A DNA stretch of 60,118 bases from Prosthecochloris sp. Lineage in GTDB: Bacteria; Bacteroidota; Chlorobiia; Chlorobiales; Chlorobiaceae. Positions 43,601 to 52,538 of this stretch are shown in pieces. How positions within the stretch are numbered: the first letter of the stretch is position 1; every line of letters begins with the position of its first letter. The translations under genes and the position numbers were made by a program. The notes beneath the pieces are model-generated. The model did no database searches. It worked only from the letters and a program-made list of their open reading frames with translations, and was not told the origin of the DNA. The DNA is taken from positions 1-60,118 of the forward strand of contig JADMLA020000041.1 of assembly GCA_015482705.2 (NCBI GenBank), given 5' to 3'.

Positions 43601-44570
43601 TAAAGAGCTGATCGCGGCAGGGACAGTTCTCGATGAAGAATTGCTCGGTAAGTTTGCCGGTCTTGGTTTCCTGGAATCTCTGGATCTTTCGAAAGGTGTT
43701 GTAAAAGAGGAGAAAGCGAACGAAAGTCTACTCAGGTTGTGCAGGGAGTATCGCCTCATGCTCAAGGACCTTTCGGATGAACGAGAAAACGAAAAATACA
43801 AGCTCAATATCGGTGACGAGCTTCCTCCGGGTATCGAAGAGCTTGCCAAAGTGTACATCGCGCAGAAAAGAAAGATTCAGGTAGGCGATAAAATGGCAGG
43901 ACGTCATGGTAACAAGGGTGTTGTCGGTAAAATATTACCGATCGAGGATATGCCGTTCATGGCTAATGGAACTCCGGTTGATATTGTGCTGAATCCTCTT
44001 GGCGTTCCCAGCCGTATGAATATCGGGCAGCTCTATGAAACATCGCTCGGATGGGCCGGAAAGCAGCTTGGTGTGCAGTTCAAAACCCCTATTTTCGATG
44101 GCGCGACCTACGAAGAGGTTGAGCAGCAGCTTGAAAGGGCAGGACTGCCAAAGCATGGTAAAGTCAGGTTGTACGATGGCAGGACAGGTGAGCCATTCGA
44201 TGATGAAGTGACGGTTGGCTATATCTACATGCTGAAACTCAGTCACCTTGTCGATGACAAGATCCATGCTCGTTCCACTGGTCCATACTCGCTTATAACA
44301 CAGCAGCCTCTTGGCGGTAAAGCCCAGTTTGGAGGACAGAGGTTCGGTGAGATGGAGGTCTGGGCGCTAGAAGCATATGGGGCGGCCAACATTCTCAGAG
44401 AGATGCTTACCGTTAAATCGGATGATGTTGTAGGACGAAATAAAACGTATGAATCGATTGTGAAGGGCCAGAACCTGCCCGATCCCGGAACACCGGAATC
44501 GTTCAATGTGCTGGTTCGGGAGTTACAGGGTCTTGGACTTGAAATACGTATTGACAACAAGGTGCCGTAG
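40656..44570 (+). CDS. rpoB: RNA polymerase subunit beta
   Basis: RpoB forms half of the polymerase active-site cleft. At 1304 residues it is full length. The rifampicin-binding region (about 490-555) has [36 protein letters not shown] and [13 protein letters not shown]. Later motifs are [24 protein letters not shown] and [20 protein letters not shown]. In the first of these, DQTNP carries the usual Asp and is followed by the unsubstituted serine of RVSALGP, so a rifampicin-sensitive sequence is expected. The start is probably the ATG at 40656, although another could be used nearby. Confidence 0.98.
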   Translation: [1304 protein letters not shown]

Positions 44571-44638
44571 GGCAGGGATTGTTGTAACGTGGTACTTTCC
44601 GGGATTTCTAAACGGTTGTTTTAACAGGGACATTTACT

Positions 44639-47600
44639 ATGATTTTTTCACAGGGAGCTTCACCGATAAAAGGTGATTTTTCAAAGATAAAATTCAGCAT
44701 CGCATCTCCTGAAAGCATTCTCGCACATTCAAGAGGTGAGGTACTCAAACCCGAAACAATAAACTATCGCACGTTCAAGCCTGAAAGAGACGGACTGATG
44801 TGTGAGAAAATTTTCGGTCCGACAAAAGACTGGGAATGCTATTGCGGCAAGTATAAACGTGTCAGGTACAAAGGTATTATCTGTGACCGCTGCGGTGTGG
44901 AAGTAACCATGAAAAGCGTTCGGCGCGAACGCATGGGACACATCTCACTGGCGGTTCCAGTTGTGCACACATGGTTTTTCCGTTCTGTCCCCAGCAAGAT
45001 AGGGGCATTGCTCGACCTTTCCACCAAGGAACTCGAGCGTATAATATACTATGAAGTTTATGTTGTTATCAACCCTGGGGAACCGGGAGAAAAGCAGGGG
45101 ATCAAAAAGCTCGATCGTTTGACGGAGGAGCAGTATTTCCAGATTATAACCGAATACGAGGATAATCAGGATCTCGACGATAACGATCCGGCAAAGTTTG
45201 TTGCGAAGATGGGCGGTGAAGCGATTCACACGCTGCTCAAGGGGCTCGATCTGGATTCTCAGGCTGTCGAACTGCGAAAGATACTCCGTGAAAGTGGTTC
45301 GGAGCAGAAAAAAGCAGATGCGCTGAAACGTCTGAAAGTTGTCGAGGCTTTCCGGAAAAGTTACGAACCGGTAAAGAAGTCGAGGAAAAAGTCAACAGGG
45401 CTGTTTCCTGAAGACGAAGCACCGGAACCATATGTTTATGAGGGTAATAAACCCGAATACATGGTCATGGAGGTTATCCCGGTCATTCCTCCTGAACTTC
45501 GCCCTCTTGTTCCTCTCGAAGGTGGACGATTCGCCACTTCCGACCTGAATGATCTTTACCGCAGGGTCATCATTCGCAACAACCGCTTGAAGAAATTGAT
45601 CGATATTCGCGCACCTGAAGTGATTCTGCGCAACGAAAAAAGAATGTTGCAGGAAGCGGTCGATGCGCTGTTTGATAATTCCCGCAAAGCAAATGCGGTT
45701 AAAACAGGTGAATCCAACAGACCGCTGAAATCCCTTTCCGATGCATTGAAAGGGAAACAAGGCCGTTTTCGTCAAAATCTGCTCGGTAAGCGTGTCGATT
45801 ACTCCGGCAGGTCGGTTATCGTTGTCGGACCCGAGCTGAAATTACATGAATGCGGATTGCCGAAAAGTATGGCGATCGAACTGTTCCAGCCGTTTGTGAT
45901 CAGGCGCCTTGTCGAGCGCGGTATTGCAAAGTCGGTAAAATCTGCCAAGAAGTTGATCGACAAAAAAGATCCGGTTGTATGGGATGTTCTGGAAAAAGTG
46001 ATCGACGGCCGACCGGTGCTCCTTAACCGTGCACCGACGTTGCATCGCCTCGGCATCCAGGCTTTTCAGCCGGTCCTGATCGAGGGCAAGGCAATTCAGA
46101 TTCATCCTTTGGTTTGTACTGCGTTCAATGCAGACTTCGATGGCGATCAGATGGCGGTACATGTTCCGCTGTCACAGGAAGCGCAACTCGAGGCTACTCT
46201 ATTGATGCTTTCGTCGCATAACCTCATCCTGCCGCAGTCGGGTAAGCCCGTTACCGTTCCTTCACAGGATATGGTTCTCGGTATGTACTACCTGACGAAA
46301 TCCAGGCTTGGAGAAAAAGGTCAGGGGCAGCTCTTTTATGGTACCGAGGAGGTCATGATTGCTTACAATGAGGAACGTATCGGTCTTCATGCACTTGTCT
46401 TTGTCAAATACAGCGGTAACATCGAACAGAAATTCGATCCTTTACGAATGCTCGATATCATTCCGGAAGAGAATGTCGAGCAGAAAGAGTGGCTGAAAAA
46501 GGAAATAGAAGAAAACAGAATCCTTGTGACGACCGTTGGCCGTGTGATCTTCAACCAAAACGTGCCGGAAAAAATCGGGTTCATCAACAAGGTTATCGAT
46601 AAGAAAGGGGCGAAGGAGCTTATCTCCAAGCTTTCCGGAGAGGTAGGTAATGTTGCAGCGGCGGAGTTCCTCGATAACATCAAGGAGGTTGGCTTCCATT
46701 ACGCCATGAAAGGCGGTCTTTCCATCGGGCTTGCCGATGCGATCATTCCCGAAGCCAAGATCCAGCATATTAAAAAAGCGACAAGGGAAAGTAACAAGAT
46801 TGTCAGAGAGTACAACAGAGGGACGCTGACGGAAAACGAACGGTATAACCAGATCGTCGATGTTTGGCAGAAAGTGACGAACCTTGTTGCCGAGGAATCA
46901 TATCAGAAGCTTCGCAAAGACCGCGCAGGTTTCAATCCGCTCTTCATGATGCTTGATTCCGGCGCTCGAGGTTCGAGAGAACAGGTCCGACAGCTTACCG
47001 GTATGAGAGGGCTTATTGCCCGTCCGCAGAAGTCCATGTCGGGACAGCCAGGCGAGATTATTGAAAATCCGATTATTTCAAACCTTAAAGAGGGGTTGAC
47101 CGTTCTCGAGTATTTTGTTTCGACACACGGTGCCCGTAAAGGTTTGTCCGATACATCGCTTAAAACCGCTGATGCCGGTTACCTGACAAGGCGACTGCAC
47201 GATGTTGCACAGGATGTCATCGTTACCGAAGAGGATTGCGGTACGACAAGGGGAATTCATGTAGAGCGTGGTATTGAAGAAGAGACGGGTGGCCAGATCA
47301 AATTCAGCGAAAAAATTCGGGGACGTGTCGCTTCCCGGGATATCATCGACGCGCTTGCCGATGAAATCGTTGTTCCGGCAGGGGGTATCATCACGGATGA
47401 GATTGCCGATGCCATTCAGAAAAATGTCGGTGTGATCGAGGCAGATATCCGGTCGGTGCTGACTTGTGAAGCCAAACAGGGAATATGCTCCAAATGTTAC
47501 GGCACCAACCTTGCGGTACACAAGCTTGTCGAAATCGGTGAGGCTGTCGGTGTCATCGCCGCACAATCCATCGGTGAGCCGGGTACCCAGCTTACTCTTC

Positions 47601-49141
47601 GTACTTTCCATCAGGGCGGAACGGCACAGGGCGGTATCGCGGAAACCGAGACCAAGTCTTCCTGTGAGGGTCAGGTCGAGTTCGAGAGTATCAGAAGTGT
47701 CGAGCAGGAAACCATCAATGAGGACGGTGTGCCAGAAACCCAGGTTCTGGTAATCCAGAAAAATGGAAAAATCAACATTGTCGATCCTGATTCAGGAAAA
47801 ATACTGAAACGTTATGAAGTGCCTCACGGTGCACATCTTGCATCACAAAACGGCGACCTTGTCAAAAAGGATGATGTCCTTTTCAGCAGTGAACCCAACA
47901 GTACACAAATTATCGCTGAAATCGAGGGACAGGTAAAATTCGCCGATATCGAAAAAGGCGTAACCTACAAGGAAGAGGTTGATCCTCAGACCGGTTACGT
48001 ACAACATGTGATTATCAACTGGCGTACCAAGCTACGGGCTTCAGAAACAAGAGAGCCAAGGATTTTGCTCGTCAGCGAAACAGGAGAGATTCTCAAGACC
48101 TATCCTGTGCCAATCAAGTCGAACCTCTTTGTCGAGGATGGCAGAGTGGTTAAAGTTGGCGATGTCATGGCCAAAGTTCCGAGAAATCTTGACCGGGTCG
48201 GTGGTGATATTACCGCTGGTCTTCCGAAAGTCACCGAACTCTTCGAAGCTCGCATTCCATCGGATCCGGCTATTGTATCCGAGATTGACGGCTACGTCAG
48301 TTTCGGGCCGCAACGCAGAAGCAGTAAGGAGATCAAGGTTAAAAACGAGTTTGGAGAGGAAAAGAATTATTACGTACAGGTTGGTAAGCATGTTCTCGCC
48401 AACGAAGGGGACGAGGTCAATGCCGGAGAGCCTCTTACCGACGGTGCAGTATCTCCACAGGATATTCTGAGAATTCAGGGGCCGAATGCTGTGCAGCAAT
48501 ATTTGGTAAATGAAATTCAGAAGGTTTATCAGATCAACGCCGGTGTTGAAATCAATGACAAACATCTTGAAGTGATCGTTCGCCAGATGTTGCAGAAGGT
48601 GAGGGTTGAAGAGCCGGGAGATACCGAACTGTTGCCGGGTGATCTTATCGATAGAACAGTGTTCATCGAAGCCAACAGAGATGTTGCCGAAAAAGTACGG
48701 GTGACGGAAAGGGGAGATGCCCCACCGAGAATTCAGGGAGGTCATCTGTATAAAATGCGTGATATAACCAAGATTAACAGGGAGCTTCGTCGAAACAGCA
48801 AACAATTGATTGTCATCGAACCAGCACTGCAGGCGACATCTCATCCGGTTCTGCTCGGTATCACAAGTGCAGCCTTGCAGACTGAAAGCGTTATTTCCGC
48901 TGCTTCTTTCCAGGAAACCACGAAGGTTCTCACCGATGCAGCAGTAGCCGGTAAGATCGACAATCTGGCCGGGCTGAAGGAAAACGTCATTGTCGGTAAG
49001 CTCATTCCTGCCGGTACAGGGTTGAAAAAGTATCGTAAGCTGGACCTTGCGTTTCCGGAAAACGGAGAAGACATCACCGATGCTTTTGAGAACGATGATG
49101 TTGAACTGGAAGGACCGGTTATCGAAGAAGAGACTGAATAG
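44639..49141 (+). CDS. rpoC: RNA polymerase subunit beta'
   Basis: RpoC supplies the catalytic magnesium site. The 1500-residue protein has the N-terminal zinc-binding cysteines CYCGKYKRVRYKGIICDRCG (about 67-88), the active-site NADFDGDQMA with its three Asp residues (about 500), and the bridge-helix/trigger-loop region (LTLRTFHQGGTAQGGIAE). The second zinc site has CGTTRG and CEAKQGICSKCYG. It starts 68 bp after rpoB. The C-terminus is acidic. A strong terminator follows. Confidence 0.98.
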   Translation: MIFSQGASPIKGDFSKIKFSIASPESILAHSRGEVLKPETINYRTFKPERDGLMCEKIFGPTKDWECYCGKYKRVRYKGIICDRCGVEVTMKSVRRERMGHISLAVPVVHTWFFRSVPSKIGALLDLSTKELERIIYYEVYVVINPGEPGEKQGIKKLDRLTEEQYFQIITEYEDNQDLDDNDPAKFVAKMGGEAIHTLLKGLDLDSQAVELRKILRESGSEQKKADALKRLKVVEAFRKSYEPVKKSRKKSTGLFPEDEAPEPYVYEGNKPEYMVMEVIPVIPPELRPLVPLEGGRFATSDLNDLYRRVIIRNNRLKKLIDIRAPEVILRNEKRMLQEAVDALFDNSRKANAVKTGESNRPLKSLSDALKGKQGRFRQNLLGKRVDYSGRSVIVVGPELKLHECGLPKSMAIELFQPFVIRRLVERGIAKSVKSAKKLIDKKDPVVWDVLEKVIDGRPVLLNRAPTLHRLGIQAFQPVLIEGKAIQIHPLVCTAFNADFDGDQMAVHVPLSQEAQLEATLLMLSSHNLILPQSGKPVTVPSQDMVLGMYYLTKSRLGEKGQGQLFYGTEEVMIAYNEERIGLHALVFVKYSGNIEQKFDPLRMLDIIPEENVEQKEWLKKEIEENRILVTTVGRVIFNQNVPEKIGFINKVIDKKGAKELISKLSGEVGNVAAAEFLDNIKEVGFHYAMKGGLSIGLADAIIPEAKIQHIKKATRESNKIVREYNRGTLTENERYNQIVDVWQKVTNLVAEESYQKLRKDRAGFNPLFMMLDSGARGSREQVRQLTGMRGLIARPQKSMSGQPGEIIENPIISNLKEGLTVLEYFVSTHGARKGLSDTSLKTADAGYLTRRLHDVAQDVIVTEEDCGTTRGIHVERGIEEETGGQIKFSEKIRGRVASRDIIDALADEIVVPAGGIITDEIADAIQKNVGVIEADIRSVLTCEAKQGICSKCYGTNLAVHKLVEIGEAVGVIAAQSIGEPGTQLTLRTFHQGGTAQGGIAETETKSSCEGQVEFESIRSVEQETINEDGVPETQVLVIQKNGKINIVDPDSGKILKRYEVPHGAHLASQNGDLVKKDDVLFSSEPNSTQIIAEIEGQVKFADIEKGVTYKEEVDPQTGYVQHVIINWRTKLRASETREPRILLVSETGEILKTYPVPIKSNLFVEDGRVVKVGDVMAKVPRNLDRVGGDITAGLPKVTELFEARIPSDPAIVSEIDGYVSFGPQRRSSKEIKVKNEFGEEKNYYVQVGKHVLANEGDEVNAGEPLTDGAVSPQDILRIQGPNAVQQYLVNEIQKVYQINAGVEINDKHLEVIVRQMLQKVRVEEPGDTELLPGDLIDRTVFIEANRDVAEKVRVTERGDAPPRIQGGHLYKMRDITKINRELRRNSKQLIVIEPALQATSHPVLLGITSAALQTESVISAASFQETTKVLTDAAVAGKIDNLAGLKENVIVGKLIPAGTGLKKYRKLDLAFPENGEDITDAFENDDVELEGPVIEEETE

Positions 49142-49201
49142 TTCTATGCCACACAGTGTATGAGTAATAGAACGGAAAGTGCTCTGCTCTCCAAAATCTA
49201 C

Positions 49202-49240
49202 AATAAAAGAGGCTGCCCTTTACAGGCAGCCTCTTTTATT
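49202..49240. terminator. Bidirectional terminator between rpoC and accC
   Basis: A perfect 16-bp inverted repeat (AATAAAAGAGGCTGCC and GGCAGCCTCTTTTATT) with a 7-nt loop lies between the convergent rpoC and accC genes. A and T runs on both sides make it work in both directions. Its AAAAGAGGCTG core resembles the outer arms of the element at 18365. Confidence 0.95.
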
Positions 49241-49292
49241 GTTAGCTGGTACTATTCAGTCAGTAGTTCAGATACATGGACCGCGGGTACGA

Positions 49293-50636
49293 CTATGAAA
49301 CCGTAAACCCGGAGTTTTCGAGAAATCCGGTATCGAATTCACCGCTCTTGAATGCGCTGGTCGTGAGGAGTTGCTTATGGAATGGGATCGTTGTCTTGAT
49401 ACCGGTAACGATAAATTCATCGAGAGCACGCTGCATTCTATCAATGGCTTCTTCTCTCGTGTCTGCATGGACTATGAGCTTTGCTATCAGCGAATCATAG
49501 TGGGGAGGGACTTTGTAACTTGCGTAACCGTGGGTATCGACGCGTACGCCGTGGCCGCCAGGGGTATGGAATACCTTTAGTTCTCCCGGAGAAGGGCGAA
49601 AACCGTGTTTAGGATCTTCAGCGTTGATTCGACATTCAATGGAATGTCCTTTAGGAGTGTAGGAGCGGTTTTCGATGTTTTCACCTGAAGCGACGAGAAT
49701 CTGCTGCCTTACCAGATCGACATCGTATCGCTCTTCCGTGACGGGATGCTCGACCTGAATGCGGGTATTCATTTCCATGAAGTAGAAATTCCGGTCACTG
49801 TCCAGAAGAAACTCGATGGTGCCGGCTCCCTCGTAGCTGATGGCAGCAGCGGCTGCCACGGCAGCGTTACCCATTTTTGTCCGAAGTTCGCTATCGACAA
49901 CTGGAGAAGGTGTTTCTTCGATAAGTTTTTGATGGCGACGCTGTATCGTACAGTCACGTTCTCCAAGGTGTATGGTGTTACCGTGCTGATCAGCGAGAAC
50001 CTGTATTTCGACGTGGCGGGGATTTTCAATGAACTTTTCGATGTAAACCCCGCTGTTTCCGAAAGCCTGTTGTGCTTCGTTCTGGGCTGTGGCAAGGGCA
50101 TTCTCGAGCTGTGAAGTTTCATTCACGACTCTCATCCCTTTCCCGCCACCGCCGGCAGTTGGTTTGATGATAACAGGGTATCCGATTTTTTCTGCGATAT
50201 CTACCGCTTCCTTGACGTTTGAAACCAACCCGTCGCTGCCCGGAACTACAGGTACACCGGCAGCAACGACCGTTTCTCTCGCCGTATTCTTGTCGCCCAT
50301 TTTGCGGATCATTTCAGCGTGTGGGCCAATGAATTTGAAGCCGGAGGAGCAGCATACTTCAGCAAAGTCTGCATTTTCTGCCAGAAAACCGTAACCCGGA
50401 TGTATCGCGTCGGCATTGGTGATTTCAGCTGCAGCTAAAATACGGGAGATATTCAAATAACTGTCTTTCCCGGGAGGGGGACCTATGCATACCGCTTCGT
50501 CTGCATATCTGACGTGTAGTGAATCCTTATCGGCTGTAGAGTATACGCCGACGGTGCTGATTCCCAATTCGCGGCAGGTTTGCATGACCCGTAACGCGAT
50601 TTCTCCACGATTGGCAATAAGTATTTTTTTAAACAA
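49293..50636 (-). CDS. accC: Acetyl-CoA carboxylase, biotin carboxylase subunit
   Basis: AccC carboxylates the biotin of AccB with ATP and bicarbonate, the first step of fatty-acid synthesis. The 447-residue protein has the N-terminal FKKILIANRGEIALRVM, the ATP-grasp loop PTAGGGGKGMRVV (about 160), the active-site FMEMNTRIQVEHPVTE (about 285-300) with the catalytic Arg/Glu, and the C-terminal biotin carboxylase domain. It is the last gene of the leftward efp-accB-accC group, 163 bp after accB. accA lies 2 kb away on the other strand. Confidence 0.97.
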   Translation of the reverse strand: MFKKILIANRGEIALRVMQTCRELGISTVGVYSTADKDSLHVRYADEAVCIGPPPGKDSYLNISRILAAAEITNADAIHPGYGFLAENADFAEVCCSSGFKFIGPHAEMIRKMGDKNTARETVVAAGVPVVPGSDGLVSNVKEAVDIAEKIGYPVIIKPTAGGGGKGMRVVNETSQLENALATAQNEAQQAFGNSGVYIEKFIENPRHVEIQVLADQHGNTIHLGERDCTIQRRHQKLIEETPSPVVDSELRTKMGNAAVAAAAAISYEGAGTIEFLLDSDRNFYFMEMNTRIQVEHPVTEERYDVDLVRQQILVASGENIENRSYTPKGHSIECRINAEDPKHGFRPSPGELKVFHTPGGHGVRVDTHGYASYKVPPHYDSLIAKLIVHADTREEAIDRMQRALDEFIVTGIKTTIPFHKQLLTTSAFKSGEFDTGFLENSGFTVS

Positions 50637-50799
50637 CGTTCTGTTTTGTTTGGACTTGATAATGATCGATTGCTCGGTTATTTTTTTGACAGTGACGTGT
50701 GACGGAAACCGCTGCCGGTAACCTTGTTGACTTTGTTATTCCCTCTTGCCACTCTATGAGTTTGAAAACAATGCGATTGATTTCCCGGTCAAGGTTTTT

Positions 50800-51273
50800 T
50801 CAAGGTTTGATGAGGAAAAGTACCTGGTCATATTCAACGGGCTGGCCATTGTCCACAAGGATTTCAACAATGGATCCTGCAAAATCAGACTCGATTTCGT
50901 TCATGAGTTTCATGGCCTCGATAATACAAAGTACCTGACCATTTTCAATACGGTCATTGACATTGACGAAAGCATCGGCTTCCGGAGATGGTGCTCTGTA
51001 GAAGGTTCCGACAATAGGTGAACGGATTTCTATCAAACCTTCGTTCATCGGTTTTGATGGCTCTGGCTCTTTTACCTGAGATTCTATGACAGGCTGGGGT
51101 TCGGAAACTGCCTGAGTGACAGCATGCGTCGAAACTAACTGGCTGTTGTTGGGAACAGGGTTCGCAGAAGATCTTTTAAGGGTGATTTTAAAATCACCTT
51201 CTTCGATAGTCGCTTCATCGAGATCCGAGTTATTGATCATATCGATAAGCTGCTGAATTTCTTTCAGGTTCAT
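50800..51273 (-). CDS. accB: Acetyl-CoA carboxylase biotin carboxyl carrier protein
   Basis: AccB carries the biotin that moves carboxyl groups between AccC and AccAD. The 157 residues comprise a short N-terminal dimerisation helix, a Pro/Glu/Val-rich linker (about 45-80) and the C-terminal biotinyl domain with the biotinylated Lys in EAMKLMNEIESD (about 122). It lies 43 bp after efp and 163 bp before accC, a usual order. Confidence 0.96.
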   Translation of the reverse strand: MNLKEIQQLIDMINNSDLDEATIEEGDFKITLKRSSANPVPNNSQLVSTHAVTQAVSEPQPVIESQVKEPEPSKPMNEGLIEIRSPIVGTFYRAPSPEADAFVNVNDRIENGQVLCIIEAMKLMNEIESDFAGSIVEILVDNGQPVEYDQVLFLIKP

Positions 51274-51316
51274 GATTTCATGCTTTAAGTTTGGTGCAGA
51301 TCGTATAGGGGTGGGG

Positions 51317-51883
51317 TTATTTTTTTACCCTTTCCATGTATTCTCCGCTACGAGTATCGACACGGATAACGCTGCCGGTCTGGATGAACATGGGGACGTT
51401 GACTTCCGTTCCGGTTTCAAGAATCGCAGGCTTTGTTCCGCTCGTGGCCCGGTCATCTTTTGTCGCAGGACTTGTTTCGGTTATTTCGAGCTCGACAAAT
51501 ATAGGCAGTTCTGCTTCGATGATCGATCCATCATCCGCAAAGACGATATCGACAAGCATTCCTTCCTTGAGAAAGCTTGCCGGTGTACCGATAATTTCCT
51601 TCGCAATGTTGATCTGGTCGAAGGTTTCGGAATCCATCATCACAAAATCTTCTCCATCCCGATAGAGGTACTGGTACTGTTTCCGTTCAGTCTGAACGAC
51701 ATCGACTGATTCATTTGCGCTGAAACGGTATTCGACATTGCGTCCGGTATTGAGGTTTTTCATACCGGCTTGGTAAAATGCTCTCAGATTGCCGGGGGTC
51801 CGGTGTACCAGACTTTCTATACGATGCGGCTCACCCCGAAAACGGATGATCGAGCCTTTCGATACGTTACTGATTGATGTCAT
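51317..51883 (-). CDS. efp: Elongation factor P
   Basis: EF-P relieves ribosomes stalled at polyproline by reaching the peptidyl-transferase centre with a loop tip. The 188-residue protein has three beta domains. The family signature near the C-terminus is FIQTGSVIRVDTRSGEY. The loop reads HRTPGNLRAF, so the tip position that is Lys34 in Escherichia coli (PGKGQAF) is Asn32 here. It therefore cannot carry the lysyl or rhamnosyl modification. It heads the efp-accB-accC group. PscA and PscB have several Pro-rich stretches that could need this factor. Confidence 0.95.
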   Translation of the reverse strand: MTSISNVSKGSIIRFRGEPHRIESLVHRTPGNLRAFYQAGMKNLNTGRNVEYRFSANESVDVVQTERKQYQYLYRDGEDFVMMDSETFDQINIAKEIIGTPASFLKEGMLVDIVFADDGSIIEAELPIFVELEITETSPATKDDRATSGTKPAILETGTEVNVPMFIQTGSVIRVDTRSGEYMERVKK

Positions 51884-52165
51884 ATGAAGCGAAAATAAAC
51901 AAATGTTCTGTGCCTTATGGCTTGCTGTTCGGCGAAGAGTTTAATATAATACAGCGCAATGTGATTAACAATCTCCTAAGTTGAGCGTTTTTAATTGCCA
52001 CAGTCGATATTCGAGCAATTGTTCATGGCAGGGAGCGGTGAAAATGGTGCTCCGATGCCGACGGAAAAACAGATTGCAAGTTTGTAACAGACTGGTTACA
52101 TTAATTTTAATGCAGTTTACAGTTAATCTGGTGGTTATTGACTCCAACAACAAAAAAATTATCCT

Positions 52166-52438
52166 ATGTCTAAAGCTGAGTTAGTTGAAAAGATCGCATC
52201 CCAGGCAGGGTTAACCAAAGCCGACGCGGAAAGGGCTGTGAACGCCTTTGTGAATGTTGTGACAGCTGGTCTTAAAGCAGGTGATGATATCACGCTTGTT
52301 GGTTTCGGGACTTTTTCCACAGGTGAAAGAGCCGAACGGCAGGGACGAAATCCTCAGACAGGCGAGACAATTACCATCGCAGCGAAAAAAGTTGTGAAAT
52401 TCAAGCCTGGCAAGGCATTGAAAGAAGAGGTGGCCTGA
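52166..52438 (+). CDS. hup: HU-family DNA-binding protein
   Basis: This nucleoid protein bends DNA. It is a 90-residue HU-type subunit with SKAELVEKIASQAGLTKADA, the GFGTFSTGERAERQGRNPQT arm region containing the conserved RNPQTGE and the C-terminal AAKKVVKFKPGKALKE. It forms dimers whose Pro-tipped arms enter the minor groove. I do not see a strong ribosome-binding site. It diverges from efp and ends before a terminator. Confidence 0.97.
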   Translation: MSKAELVEKIASQAGLTKADAERAVNAFVNVVTAGLKAGDDITLVGFGTFSTGERAERQGRNPQTGETITIAAKKVVKFKPGKALKEEVA

Positions 52439-52484
52439 GAGGTCCTTTTTTCTATGTATCCTTTCTTTTTTTCTGTTTCTTCAA

Positions 52485-52517
52485 GTCCATCCGGCGAGTG
52501 CTCGATGGGCTTTTTTT
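52485..52517 (+). terminator. Intrinsic terminator between hup and accA
   Basis: A 7-bp stem (GTCCATC and GATGGGC, one G-T pair) encloses a 12-nt loop and is followed by seven Ts. It lies about 45 bp after hup and 22 bp before accA, so accA probably needs its own promoter or read-through. Confidence 0.8.
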
Positions 52518-52538
52518 ATAAAAAAGGCATCTGATTTT

